A DNA stretch of 64,000 nucleotides from UBA5078 sp964538025 (GTDB taxonomy: Bacteria; Pseudomonadota; Gammaproteobacteria; Pseudomonadales; Pseudohongiellaceae): assembly GCA_964538025.1 (NCBI GenBank), contig CAZICZ010000001.1:62001-126000 (forward strand). The letters are read 5' to 3'. How positions within the stretch are numbered: position 1 is the stretch's first letter; every line of letters starts with the position of its first letter. The translations under genes and the position numbers were made by a program. Under the pieces are notes generated by a model. It had not been told where the DNA came from. It searched no databases and worked only from the letters and a program-made list of their open reading frames with translations. Below, one piece after another: positions 36,465 through 45,108 of the stretch.

Positions 36465-36551
36465 GGAAACGTCCTGTGTGCGGCCGCTGTGCCTTTGGGG
36501 CGGCCTTGTTCTCTGGCGCGTAACGTCGGGATGTAACGCGAAAAAGCGCGG

Positions 36552-36557
36552 ATTATA
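36552..36557 (-). promoter_or_regulatory. Consensus -10 element upstream of prfC
   Basis: On the minus strand TATAAT lies about 88 nt before the prfC start codon, downstream of a 7-bp GCTGCCC/GGGCAGC hairpin (36573-36590). A good -35 at the right spacing is not seen, so the promoter assignment rests mainly on the perfect -10. Confidence 0.4.
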
Positions 36558-36604
36558 CCTGCGCGGGGGAATGCTGCCCAGCAGGGCAGCGAGTCGGATC
36601 TACA

Positions 36605-37240
36605 CTAATGCACGGTGGCGGACACGGGACGTCCGGTTGTGGCGGCAAAATCGGGGTGAAGTAAGTCCGCGCGTTTGACGAGCAGGAGGTCGTGCCGGTT
36701 GAGCCTGTCGTACTCTCCAATGGATTCCACATCGATGTCTTCGAGCAGCACGCAGACGACCTCTTCCCCATCCACATCAACCACGACGCAGCGCTTGAAC
36801 CCCAACACCGTGTTCAGAGAAGCAAAGGTCCCGATGTCACAGGTGTGCGCCGGATAGAGCCCCGTGGAGCGCTGGAGCACCGCGCTTGAGCTGTAGGCCA
36901 TCCCGAAACCGGCAGCGGCCACAACGTGGATGATGTCGATGATGGCAGGATCGGTCAGATCGATTCTGACTGTGTCACTGGCGATAATGCGCGCATCATC
37001 CTGCTCGTGAGCCACGAGTTTCAGAAACAGACTGATGTCATCCTGATTCCACTCCAGCACTTCCTCTGTCTCGGCGCGGGAGCTGTCGGACGCAAAGCTG
37101 ACGACACTCGTCTCGATTGTCAGATCGCGGCGGTCATCGTCCGATTCGTAAGGGACTACCATGGAAACGGCGCAAAGCCCGTCGCTTGACTCGGGACTCA
37201 GTCGCCACAGGAAGGGGATATTGCCAGTGAACTCAACCAT
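36605..37240 (-). CDS. Protein of unknown function
   Basis: About 211 residues, not recognised. No signal peptide or membrane segment. The sequence is acidic (PYESDDDRRD, SRAETEEVLEW) with a mixed alpha/beta pattern; a hydrophobic helix AIIDIIHVVAAAGFGMAYSSS sits mid-protein and VLGFKRCVVVDVDGEEVVCVLLEDIDVE looks like two beta strands with a turn. The start is placed at the ATG at 37240, where coding character begins; the extension further upstream is Arg/Pro-rich and unlikely to be translated. It lies upstream of prfC on the same strand with a 140-bp gap. Confidence 0.6.
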   Translation of the reverse strand: MVEFTGNIPFLWRLSPESSDGLCAVSMVVPYESDDDRRDLTIETSVVSFASDSSRAETEEVLEWNQDDISLFLKLVAHEQDDARIIASDTVRIDLTDPAIIDIIHVVAAAGFGMAYSSSAVLQRSTGLYPAHTCDIGTFASLNTVLGFKRCVVVDVDGEEVVCVLLEDIDVESIGEYDRLNRHDLLLVKRADLLHPDFAATTGRPVSATVH

Positions 37241-37483
37241 TTTTACTACGGATCCTGTGTGATCACACGCGCCTACAATAGCATCTTTCAGCGGGGGGAA
37301 TAAAGCAAAATACCGTGCAGGGGCCGTACTACGGGGCCTGTGGCGAGGTCCTTCGCGTGACACTCCCTTCCTCATCGAAGGACGAATCTCCCGGCAAAGT
37401 GAAGTACGTCAGACTGTCGAAAAATTACCGGTTTATTTTGTTGACGCAGGGAGCGAATTATGAAGCAGTTTGCCTGTGAATTG

Positions 37484-37695
37484 TTTTCCACAGATTCTGT
37501 GGATAAGTCCGTTGATAAGTTGAAAATAACCCTCGCAAACACTGAAAATTCCCGCCTTTCGCACAACTTGGTCATTTTTTAACCAATTGGAATAAGCTTT
37601 ATTTTTCATATAGTTAATAAACTATCGAGCGTTCTTAACGAGAAAAACGCTTGTTTTTGCGAGATTAGTGACAAAACCGGAATGTTTGTGCATAA
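37484..37695. promoter_or_regulatory. DnaA-box-like sites in an AT-rich spacer
   Basis: The spacer 37241-37821 becomes strikingly AT-rich from about 37430. It contains TTTTCCACA (37484-37492, one mismatch to the DnaA box TTATCCACA), the exact box on the other strand as TGTGGATAA (37498-37506), and TGTGCATAA (37687-37695, matching TTATNCACA). The first two form a perfect palindrome TCCACAGA-T-TCTGTGGA. Between them and the next gene lie long T- and A-rich runs. This could be a DnaA-bound regulatory site or an origin-like element; dnaA, dnaN, gidA and parAB are not nearby. Confidence 0.45.
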
Positions 37696-37767
37696 AAAGA
37701 GTGCGCAATTGAAATTTTTGTTAAAAACACCTCGTTTGATCGCTGTTTTCATTGGTTTTTTTTACTC

Positions 37768-37773
37768 TATAAT
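37768..37773 (+). promoter_or_regulatory. Consensus -10 element of the 37.8-kb gene
   Basis: TATAAT stands 48 nt before the GTG start at 37822; TTTTCA 16 bp upstream (37746-37751) is a weak -35. A T-tract between them could assist as a bent spacer. Confidence 0.45.
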
Positions 37774-37821
37774 CGCTGCTCTTTCCTCGTACAGAGGGGC
37801 AATCATGCAGGAGTGTTGCAG

Positions 37822-38256
37822 GTGAAATCTCTTCGCAATCCCATCCTGGCCGGACTTGCGGTGGCCATTCTCGCGAGCCTTGGTGTGGTGGTCTACGATC
37901 AGGTGGTGCGTGTCAATACAGAGCGTTCCTTGCAAGACTTTTTGAATGACATCAGCCTGCCCCTCCTGGAACAGGGAGACCCGCTGCAACTTTTCTCGCA
38001 TCTGGATGAGGGCGTGGACCTGATCAGCCCCGACATGGGCTTTATCCGGCGTTATCTTCCGTTGATGACCCTGTCCGAGTGGGAGGGCGAGATCGCCGTC
38101 CCATCGCTATTCGCCACCGTCACTCCTAGCGCAGTCGTCTCCACGCGGGCGCATTACGCGAAAGGGGTTGCAGACTTGCGTGCTGCCGCGGTCTATGAGG
38201 GTGGACAGTGGCGTATCCGCCAATTTGAGGTGATTCCCGGGCCTGCAGCCCAGTAA
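37822..38256 (+). CDS. Small membrane-anchored periplasmic protein
   Basis: About 144 residues. One N-terminal helix (PILAGLAVAILASLGVVVYDQVV) anchors a domain of about 115 residues with the order helix-helix-strands (LQDFLNDISLPLLEQGDPLQLF, then beta strands ending GGQWRIRQFEVIP). The pattern resembles NTF2/SnoaL-like folds, in which a final strand carries W-R-I; this is inference from layout only. The GTG at 37822 has GGAG 8 nt upstream; GTG 37813 and TTG 37816 are alternatives without a ribosome site. Function unknown. Confidence 0.65.
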   Translation: MKSLRNPILAGLAVAILASLGVVVYDQVVRVNTERSLQDFLNDISLPLLEQGDPLQLFSHLDEGVDLISPDMGFIRRYLPLMTLSEWEGEIAVPSLFATVTPSAVVSTRAHYAKGVADLRAAAVYEGGQWRIRQFEVIPGPAAQ

Positions 38257-38262
38257 GGGAAC

Positions 38263-38586
38263 TTAGCGCACGATGACCCTGTGAACGAGCGGGAGCAGAG
38301 TAATGCCCAGCAGGGCTCCCAGCAGTAAATCATGGTCAATGCGCAGAATGCCAAGGGATTCCGGAGGCAAGTTGAGCACCAGACAGAGCACTGCCACCAG
38401 CACGATGAGCATCAGGTTGCGATGCGCCAGCATGGATGTCACCGCTATGGCAAGAACGGCCATCACCAGATAATTGGACTCCATTCCCAACTCGCCCAGT
38501 GTTTCACGGGCAATGGTAATCCCCAGCGTCAAAAACAGCAGGACTGAATAAAGAACCCATTTGATCACAGCAGACTCCTCCGACAT
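38263..38586 (-). CDS. Small multi-pass membrane protein
   Basis: 107 residues with four predicted membrane helices (WVLYSVLLFLTLGITIA, LVMAVLAIAVTSMLA, LMLIVLVAVLCLVLNL, LLLGALLGITLLPLVHRVIV). No family is recognised. It lies just upstream of the GspE-type gene on the same strand (128-bp spacing) and tail to tail with the anchored protein at 37.8 kb (6 nt between stop codons). The codon use and clean start and stop make it a believable gene. Confidence 0.6.
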   Translation of the reverse strand: MSEESAVIKWVLYSVLLFLTLGITIARETLGELGMESNYLVMAVLAIAVTSMLAHRNLMLIVLVAVLCLVLNLPPESLGILRIDHDLLLGALLGITLLPLVHRVIVR

Positions 38587-38713
38587 TCACCACAGAGATC
38601 GTGGCCATGTGAAAACTATAGCGACCCGTCGGGAGAAGCCTGAGAAGAAAACTGCCAAACTTTGAAGCGCGTCATGCTTGATGGTGGGAATTGGGACGGA
38701 ATTAACAGTTTTT

Positions 38714-41008
38714 CTACTCTGCAACCACGCGCAACAACTGCTTGTAGTCGCTTAAGCCCATGAAAATCTTACTAATCCCGTCTTGTTTGAGGGTGCGCAT
38801 GCCGTCGCGCAGGGCTTGTTTGCGCATTTCATCAAGATCTGCCTTGTTGTAAATGAGGCTGCGCAATTCATGGCTGCCGGTCAACAGTTCGTGGATACCC
38901 GTTCGCCCTTTGTAGCCCGTGCCGCCACACTCATCACACCCCACGGCGCGACACAGTTTCAGCGTTGCCGGGTCATAGCCCAGCTCCGGAAATATATCGC
39001 GACCATAACTGTCAATCAGATGATCCAGCTCCTGCTTGTCCGGTGTGTATTCCTCCTTGCAGGAACCACACAACGTCCGCATCAGGCGCTGCGCGAGCAC
39101 GCCCAAAAGCGCGTCTGAGAAATTCACCGGGTCAAGACCCAGGTCCAGCAGACGCGTGATGGTCTCCGGCGCCGAGTTGGTGTGCAGGGTAGACAGCACG
39201 AGGTGCCCCGTGAGGGACGCTTCGATACCGATGCTGGCCGTTTCATGGTCGCGCATTTCCCCGATGAGAATGACATCCGGGTCTGCACGCAAAAAGGCGC
39301 GCATGGCCGTAGCGAATGTAAAATTAATTTTGGGCAAAACCTGCACCTGCTGGAGCCCGGGCTGCGTAATTTCGACCGGATCTTCCGCTGTCCAGATTTT
39401 TCGGTCCGGCGTGTTGATGTATCCCAGCACCCCGTGCAATGTCGTTGTTTTTCCCGACCCCGTCGGGCCGACCACCAGCAGCAGTCCATGCGGATGCGCG
39501 GAAAGCTCCACGATCTTGTTGTAATTCGCTGGCGAGAGATTCAACTTTGCCAAGGGCATGGCACTGCCGGCGGCAAGCAGACGAAGAACGGCACTCTCGC
39601 CGTTCACGGTGGGCACCGTTGCCACCCGCAACTCCAGTTTCTTCCCGCGCACCTTCAGTTTGCATTTGCCGTCCTGCGGGAGTCGCCGTTCCGCGATATT
39701 CAGTCGCGAGATAACCTTGATACGGGCAATCAGGGCGGACGTATGTTCCTTGGGCACTTTTAACAATTCGCGGCAAATGCCATCGACCCTGATGCGGACA
39801 ATTCCCGCGGATTGATCCTTGCCAGGCTCGACATGAATATCGGAGGCGCCAAGTCGATCCGATTCAGTAATAATCCGGTTCACCAACTGAATGATGGCGG
39901 AGGTAGCCGCAAGGTTTTCCTCTTCCGCTTCCTCTTCAGAATCGACCTCTACCCCACCCTGCTCTTCCAGGCGCGAGAAAACATCGTCGAATCCCGCCTC
40001 CATGTCTCCGCCGTCATCATCCCGCAAATACTGCAGAATATGTTCCGGCAAGCCAACGCGGAACGCGTAATTTCTCGCGTTCAAAACGCCTTGAATCTCC
40101 ATGATGCGCTGATAATCACTCGGGTCATCGATCAAGATCACCGCTTCGTTTTTATCGCCGGCAACAGGCAACCACAAATTCTTGCGTAAATAACTGACAC
40201 CGATATTTTCGAAAAGCTCGGAGGGCAGCGTCAGCCCCGGCTGAAATTTCATGTAGGGGACGCGGTAGTACAATTCGAGCGAGGCGCCGATGGTGTCGGC
40301 ATCGATGCTGTAATCCTCCATCAGAACACGGGAGATGGATCCGCCATAAAGACCTACCTTATTTTGCACATCCTCCAGTTCCTGACTCGAAATCTTGTTT
40401 TTCTGGACCAAATAGTCGTAAGGGCCCTGTGTGCTCTGCAATTCGGAACGGAACTGTTTTGCCAGCATCTGCGAGACCATCATCGCGTGCTTGAGATCCG
40501 TTTTACTTAAATCGCGATCGCCTTCGAAATTGATCAGCTGCAGGACGCCCAGCAGGATGCCATCCTTGATGGGAACCACGATCATTGATTTCACTTTCCA
40601 GCCCTTGGCATCGCTGAAACGGCGATCGAATTTCAGCCGGGGATGGATATCAAGCAGTTCCTGTTGATCCAGCACATTGCGAATCACGAGCGCGCGTTGA
40701 CTCAGTGCGACATAGCCGGCGAGTGAGGTGGGGCTGAAGGGGACGCGGATTTCCGTCGTGTTATTGTCGTCGGGGTCACCCCCTTTGAAACTGGCAAGAA
40801 TTTCCTTGCCGTTGTGCACACTTTGATAGATGGTGAATAAGCGGACGCCCAAAAGATCGAGCAACGACCGCTCCACCTCTTTCATCGCCTTCTTGAGGTG
40901 TTTGCTCTGTTTTAAACGTTGGTAAACCAGCGACAACCCACGAACGAATTCGTCCTGAGGTTCCGGTTCTTTTTCGTCGATGACTTCTGCCGTTTGATTC
41001 AAATTCAC
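38714..41008 (-). CDS. GAF-MshEN-GspE/PulE family secretion ATPase
   Basis: 764 residues. An N-terminal GAF domain (about 25-195, with WKVKSMIVVPIKDGILLGVLQLIN) is followed by an MshEN-type nucleotide-binding domain (about 210-330), an acidic linker, and the GspE/PilB ATPase with ASDIHVEP, Walker A GPTGSGKTTT (about 511-520), the Asp box, Walker B LRADPDVILIGEMRD, and a Cys4 zinc site (CGSC and CDEC). MshEN domains bind cyclic-di-GMP in related proteins. No pilin or secretion genes stand next to it, so this is an orphan ATPase. The start is a GTG with only a weak ribosome site. Confidence 0.88.
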   Translation of the reverse strand: MNLNQTAEVIDEKEPEPQDEFVRGLSLVYQRLKQSKHLKKAMKEVERSLLDLLGVRLFTIYQSVHNGKEILASFKGGDPDDNNTTEIRVPFSPTSLAGYVALSQRALVIRNVLDQQELLDIHPRLKFDRRFSDAKGWKVKSMIVVPIKDGILLGVLQLINFEGDRDLSKTDLKHAMMVSQMLAKQFRSELQSTQGPYDYLVQKNKISSQELEDVQNKVGLYGGSISRVLMEDYSIDADTIGASLELYYRVPYMKFQPGLTLPSELFENIGVSYLRKNLWLPVAGDKNEAVILIDDPSDYQRIMEIQGVLNARNYAFRVGLPEHILQYLRDDDGGDMEAGFDDVFSRLEEQGGVEVDSEEEAEEENLAATSAIIQLVNRIITESDRLGASDIHVEPGKDQSAGIVRIRVDGICRELLKVPKEHTSALIARIKVISRLNIAERRLPQDGKCKLKVRGKKLELRVATVPTVNGESAVLRLLAAGSAMPLAKLNLSPANYNKIVELSAHPHGLLLVVGPTGSGKTTTLHGVLGYINTPDRKIWTAEDPVEITQPGLQQVQVLPKINFTFATAMRAFLRADPDVILIGEMRDHETASIGIEASLTGHLVLSTLHTNSAPETITRLLDLGLDPVNFSDALLGVLAQRLMRTLCGSCKEEYTPDKQELDHLIDSYGRDIFPELGYDPATLKLCRAVGCDECGGTGYKGRTGIHELLTGSHELRSLIYNKADLDEMRKQALRDGMRTLKQDGISKIFMGLSDYKQLLRVVAE

Positions 41009-41178
41009 TCAACCGTGCTGTTGTTATGAGAATGCGTGGGTGAACTGTCACTGCCTGCCTAACGCTTCTGACGACCGGCATCACCTATGCTAGGATTGAG
41101 CGCGAAAATCACAGGGAGCCGAATGTCCCAGTCCACGCCCTTCGGCTGTCCCTACACCTTATGTGAGCACACTCCGTG

Positions 41179-41994
41179 ATGAAACAGACCCTGATTCCCG
41201 CATTCGTTCTCAGTCTGTTGCTGAGCTGTTCCCGGGAGTCACCGATTCCACTGCCACCGCTTTCTCAGGCGCAGACGCAAAGGATCGGCGACCTCATTTT
41301 CGCGAACGAGTGTAACCTGAAATTACCCTGTTTAACCAGTTGGAACGCTGGTGAAGACTTCCCCTCTCTGGGCATCGGGCACTTCATCTGGTATCGCCAG
41401 GGACAGCAGTCTCCTTTCATCGAGAGTTTCCCCGCTCTTCTTGCTTTTTATGACAGTCTGGGTATTCCCTTGCCGGCGTGGATTGAGGCGCTCCCGCAGC
41501 GGGATTCCCCGTGGGAAAACCGGGAAAGCTTTCTTCAGGCAGCGGACGATGCCGCGCTGACCGAGTTGCGGGAGTTTCTCTACGACACCCGTGATATCCA
41601 AGTCCAGTTCATTATCCGACGCATGCATGAAAGTCTTCCAAAACTCATTGAGGAATCCAATAATCCTCAAAAAATTCAAACACTTTTTCATGAAATCGCG
41701 GCAAGCGACCCTCCCTTGGGAATGTATGCTCTGATCGACTATGTCAATTTCAAAGGGGAAGGTGTGGCGATTACGGAGCGTTACGCCGGACACGGCTGGG
41801 GCCTGTTGCAGGTGCTTGAAACCCTGTTGCAGACACGTGATGACTCCCCTCTCATGTCGCAGTTTGCCCGTGCCGCGCGAACCGTTCTGGCCCAGCGAGT
41901 CGCCAATGCCCCTCCCGAGCGGGATGAGGCCCGGTGGTTGAACGGGTGGAACGCACGTACCCGAACGTACGAACACATGCCAGAGGGCTTCTGA
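41179..41994 (+). CDS. Putative lysozyme-like lipoprotein
   Basis: 271 residues. The signal peptide ends in a lipobox LLSC (Cys17). Near the mature N-terminus IFANECN (Glu44) is followed after about 20 residues by SLGIGHFIWY; the spacing Glu then GIGH matches phage-type lysozymes (E...GIGH in T4-like enzymes). Cys45 and Cys51 could form a disulfide around the active site. The remainder is helical and not recognised. A peptidoglycan hydrolase or a non-catalytic relative anchored in the outer membrane is suggested; the assignment rests on a short motif. ATG 41179 is preferred over the GTG one codon before. Confidence 0.55.
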   Translation: MKQTLIPAFVLSLLLSCSRESPIPLPPLSQAQTQRIGDLIFANECNLKLPCLTSWNAGEDFPSLGIGHFIWYRQGQQSPFIESFPALLAFYDSLGIPLPAWIEALPQRDSPWENRESFLQAADDAALTELREFLYDTRDIQVQFIIRRMHESLPKLIEESNNPQKIQTLFHEIAASDPPLGMYALIDYVNFKGEGVAITERYAGHGWGLLQVLETLLQTRDDSPLMSQFARAARTVLAQRVANAPPERDEARWLNGWNARTRTYEHMPEGF

Positions 41995-42117
41995 CCCCCT
42001 ATTTTCTGTGAGTGATTGATTTTTTCGGGATGCTGCCGATAGTGTAGACAGTAGCTTACAACCCACGCTCGGCATTCCAGTGAACTCGTGGAAAGACGAT
42101 AGCGTCAGGAGTGAAAG

Positions 42118-42162
42118 ATGAGCCAGGAAAAACCAGTTACCCAGGCAAACCCGCTTCCCTAA
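42118..42162 (+). pseudogene. Stranded 5' end of the coiled-coil gene (in-frame UAA at codon 15)
   Basis: An ATG at 42118 has a good ribosome site (AGGAG, 7 nt upstream) and reads MSQEKPVTQANPLP followed by TAA (42160-42162). The same frame then continues without another stop through SLESVSANVSKQRAL into the gene at 42211-42675. This looks like the true start separated from its body by one nonsense codon. Confidence 0.7.
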
Positions 42163-42210
42163 TCGCTTGAATCTGTCAGTGCGAACGTCAGTAAACAGCG
42201 CGCGCTCATC

Positions 42211-42675
42211 ATGCTACTCGCGGGTATCAGCGGTGTGTCTCTTGTCTGCGCTCTGGTCGCCATCTCACTGCTTATCGCTGCCAATACCCAGCCCGACAGT
42301 GAACCCGTCTCCCAAACGCCCGAACCCAGTGTCCGGCAACTTGAGCGCGCTCTATCCACCCTCAGTGTCGATCTGCAGGTTCTTTCAGATCGCACCGACC
42401 TCAGTGCACAGTCCCTACAGGCATTGTCTGAACAGCTGGGCAAACTGGACGTGAATGACGAGCGCAATGTCATCATTCGCTTACAGCGACTCCTGATCAA
42501 GCAGGAGCAGGATTTTCAGCAATTCCTTACCAAGCTCGAGCAGGGCATGTATAACTTCCAGATGATGGTGCCGCATTCGCGAGGCTGGTGGGAGGAGTAC
42601 AAGGCCGAAATGGATGCCGTCGCTGACATGAGCAGAGCACGGGAAAATTACGCCACGACCCTGCGCGACAATTGA
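42211..42675 (+). CDS. Membrane-anchored coiled-coil protein, probably 5'-interrupted
   Basis: 154 residues from the first in-frame ATG after the stop. One membrane helix (MLLAGISGVSLVCALVAISLLIAA) is followed by a heptad-patterned coiled coil (RQLERALSTLSVDLQVLSDRTDL, continuing to KLEQGMYNFQ) and a charged tail. The ATG at 42211 has no ribosome site and starts exactly at the hydrophobic segment, whereas the intact-looking start 93 bp upstream is cut off by a TAA. The gene may be dead, expressed by re-initiation or readthrough, or carry a sequencing error. No family is recognised. Confidence 0.6.
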   Translation: MLLAGISGVSLVCALVAISLLIAANTQPDSEPVSQTPEPSVRQLERALSTLSVDLQVLSDRTDLSAQSLQALSEQLGKLDVNDERNVIIRLQRLLIKQEQDFQQFLTKLEQGMYNFQMMVPHSRGWWEEYKAEMDAVADMSRARENYATTLRDN

Positions 42676-42774
42676 ATACCGGGGCATTACCCAGTAACCT
42701 TGGCGCCCATCAATCCGGGCTGCGAGTCGTGGTCACGGCCACCTAGTCACCCTCCTTTTCGCTGTGCGTTTCCT

Positions 42775-43881
42775 ATGAATTACGAACGTCCCAATATTCA
42801 GCAAATGACTGGCTACAGTTCGGGCGAACAGCCTCGTCAATCTGGTGTCATCAAGCTGAATACCAATGAGAACCCCTACCCGGCGGGGCCGGCTGTCTCT
42901 GCTGCGCTTGCCGGCATTCGAGTGGAGGATCTTCGACGCTATCCACAGCCATTTGCCAATGGATTCCGAGAAGTAGCCGCTCAGTATCACGCGGTGAGCA
43001 TCGACAATATCCTGCCGACCAACGGCGGTGATGAACTGATTCGACTGGTCATTACAACATTCGCGGATCCGGGGCAGACCATCGCCATTGCAGAGCCGAG
43101 CTATTCGCTTTACCCCGTGCTGGCGGCTATCCAGAACTGCCCGGTCGCACAGATTCACCTGCAGGATGACTGGAGTATGGGGCCGGAATTTGCCCAGCAG
43201 CTCAATGCGACCGGAGCTGCACTGGCCTTTATTGTGAACCCCCATGCGCCTTCGGGGCATCTGACCTCCGTCGCGCAGCTGCGTGAAATAGCGCGTTCCT
43301 TCAAGGGCGTGCTCGTCATCGACGAAGCCTACGTGGACTTCATCGACCCCGAGCAGCAATACAATTCAATCCCCTTGGTGCGGGAACTCGACAACGTGCT
43401 GATCCTGCGCACCATGAGCAAGGGCTACTCCCTGGCGGGGCTGCGTTTTGCCTATGGCATCGGCGCCGCCTCACTGATTGCGCCGATGCTCTACAAGACC
43501 CGCGACAGCTACAACACCGATGTGATTGCCCAAATTCTCGCCACGGCGGCACTGGCAGACCACGACTATGCAGCAGACACATGGCGCAAAGTGCGCGCGG
43601 AGAGAAGTCGGGTTGCAGCAGCACTCACCGGCTTGGGCTTGCGCTGTGCCCCCAGCCAGAGCAATTTTTTACTTGCACAGGTGCCCCAGACAGATCTCCG
43701 TTTCGAGTCCCCGGAAATTCTGGCGCGGGAGTGTTATCAACGCTTGAAGGATGACGGCATCCTCGTGCGTTATTTCGACATGCCCCGCCTGCGAGACAAG
43801 TTGCGCATCACGATCGGCACCCCTGACGAGAACACCCATTTACTGCAGACGTTGGAGTCCTACCTTCGCCCTGCGCCGTGA
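42775..43881 (+). CDS. hisC: Histidinol-phosphate aminotransferase
   Basis: 368 residues of the class-I/II aminotransferase fold. NTNENPYPAGP at the N-terminus, TNGGDELIRLV, LVIDEAYVDF (PLP-contacting Asp) and RTMSKGYSLAGLRFAYG with the Schiff-base Lys are characteristic of HisC. It converts imidazole-acetol phosphate to histidinol phosphate using glutamate; some family members also act on aromatic acids. It lies outside any his operon here. The start MNYERPNIQQM is chosen by similarity to the family N-terminus, since no ribosome site is clear. Confidence 0.87.
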   Translation: MNYERPNIQQMTGYSSGEQPRQSGVIKLNTNENPYPAGPAVSAALAGIRVEDLRRYPQPFANGFREVAAQYHAVSIDNILPTNGGDELIRLVITTFADPGQTIAIAEPSYSLYPVLAAIQNCPVAQIHLQDDWSMGPEFAQQLNATGAALAFIVNPHAPSGHLTSVAQLREIARSFKGVLVIDEAYVDFIDPEQQYNSIPLVRELDNVLILRTMSKGYSLAGLRFAYGIGAASLIAPMLYKTRDSYNTDVIAQILATAALADHDYAADTWRKVRAERSRVAAALTGLGLRCAPSQSNFLLAQVPQTDLRFESPEILARECYQRLKDDGILVRYFDMPRLRDKLRITIGTPDENTHLLQTLESYLRPAP

Positions 43882-43887
43882 GGCACC

Positions 43888-44340
43888 ATGGCCAACCCAT
43901 TGTCCGATGAAATTCCCGTGTCGAGCAGGCAAACCCGTTGCCCGCAATGCCGCAAACCAATGCGGCGAATTGTTGGCAAGATGGGACCATTCTGGGGATG
44001 TACGGGGTTTCCTGAGTGCAAGGCCACCCTGTTCGACAAAGAGGGCAAACCCTCGAAGGTTGCCGACGAACGTTTCCGTTGCCCGGTCTGCACACGCCCC
44101 ATGGTGCGCGCCGAAAATGCACGTGGCGCCTACTGGTATTGCACAGGATTTGAAAAGGGCTGCAAGACGCGACTGGCCGACGACGGAGGAGTTCCAGCCA
44201 AGGCATTCCGCTGTACGTCCTGCGGACAGCTGTTGCGGAAAAGACGCGGTAAAAATGGCGTGTTCTGGGGATGTAGCCAGTATCCTGAGTGCCTGCACAC
44301 CTGGCCGGATCGTCAGGGAGAGCCCCTCCTTACACCGTGA
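43888..44340 (+). CDS. Topoisomerase-type C4 zinc-finger protein
   Basis: 150 residues with three repeated zf-C4_Topoisom modules: CPQC...GCTGFPECKATL, CPVC...YCTGFEKGCKTRL and CTSC...GCSQYPECLHTW. Each carries four cysteines for one zinc. In type-IA topoisomerases these bind single-stranded DNA; here they stand alone without a catalytic domain. Such stand-alone proteins occur widely and may be nuclease or restriction accessories. It begins 6 nt after hisC and is probably co-transcribed. Confidence 0.88.
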   Translation: MANPLSDEIPVSSRQTRCPQCRKPMRRIVGKMGPFWGCTGFPECKATLFDKEGKPSKVADERFRCPVCTRPMVRAENARGAYWYCTGFEKGCKTRLADDGGVPAKAFRCTSCGQLLRKRRGKNGVFWGCSQYPECLHTWPDRQGEPLLTP

Positions 44341-44355
44341 TATCCGAGAGAGAAT

Positions 44356-44616
44356 GTGAAATTACCGCGACTAAAACTGCGTAAGAACACCCGGGCCACC
44401 CTTGGGGGACTCGCTATTGCTGTTGCTTCCCTATACGCCCTTGCCATGGCATACGACGAGGCGCGAGATAATCTCTGGCGTTTTTTTGTAGGCACCCTGG
44501 TGATGCTTGCGATTATCTCTGTCGTCGCCGTGACGCTGGTGGCGCTTCTGGTGGGCGTCCGCACACTGTGGCAGGCACTGATCGCCCGCTCAGACAAGGA
44601 CGATCCCGCCGCCTAG
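44356..44616 (+). CDS. Small two-helix membrane protein
   Basis: 86 residues: a basic N-terminus (KLPRLKLRKNTR), two membrane helices (LGGLAIAVASLYALAMAYD and FFVGTLVMLAIISVVAVTLVALLVG), and an acidic tail. GTG start 15 nt after the zinc-finger gene stop, with a purine-rich GAGAGAGA stretch as ribosome site. Not recognised; third gene of the hisC run, meeting rimI tail to tail with a 4-bp overlap. Confidence 0.6.
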   Translation: MKLPRLKLRKNTRATLGGLAIAVASLYALAMAYDEARDNLWRFFVGTLVMLAIISVVAVTLVALLVGVRTLWQALIARSDKDDPAA

Positions 44617-45098
44617 AGCGGTAACGCGCGAGAAAGAATGAGCGCATCCTCGCGGAGAGTGTGCCCCGGATCAGCCGGGTAGTACTGTCGCCGCTCTCCC
44701 ACCTGAACGAATCCGGTCGCCAGATAGAGGGCTATCGCTGTCTTGTTGGAGGGGCGCACCTCCAGGAAGGCTGTTTGCGCCCCCTTGCGAAAGCCTTTGT
44801 CCAGCAAATGCCGCAACATTCGACGCCCAAACCCCTGTTGACGAAAGTCCGGATGAACGCACAGTGTCAGCACATGGGCCTCCCCGGCTGCAGCAGACAG
44901 CACCCCATGCGCCATGATGCGATCGCGCGACGCCAACACCCAGCACTCGTAGCCGGAACGCAGGCAATCGGAAAATATTCGTTTGGACCAGGGATTCTGC
45001 AAGGACAGATTTTCACTCTGAACGACCAGATCCAGATCGCTGGGACGCATGGTCCGGAGCAGTGCGGGGCGAGACTCTGTCGATGTGGAAAGTGACAT
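44613..45098 (-). CDS. rimI: Ribosomal protein S18 alanine N-acetyltransferase
   Basis: 161 residues of the GNAT fold. VLTLCVHPDFRQQGFGRRML holds the acetyl-CoA pyrophosphate-binding R/QxxGxG motif and ALYLATGFVQVGERRQYY is the RimI C-terminal signature. It acetylates the N-terminal Ala of ribosomal protein S18. The upstream gene on the same strand ends 10 nt before it, in the position that holD has in E. coli. Confidence 0.9.
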   Translation of the reverse strand: MSLSTSTESRPALLRTMRPSDLDLVVQSENLSLQNPWSKRIFSDCLRSGYECWVLASRDRIMAHGVLSAAAGEAHVLTLCVHPDFRQQGFGRRMLRHLLDKGFRKGAQTAFLEVRPSNKTAIALYLATGFVQVGERRQYYPADPGHTLREDALILSRALPL

Positions 45099-45108
45099 CT
45101 CGGTCGCC

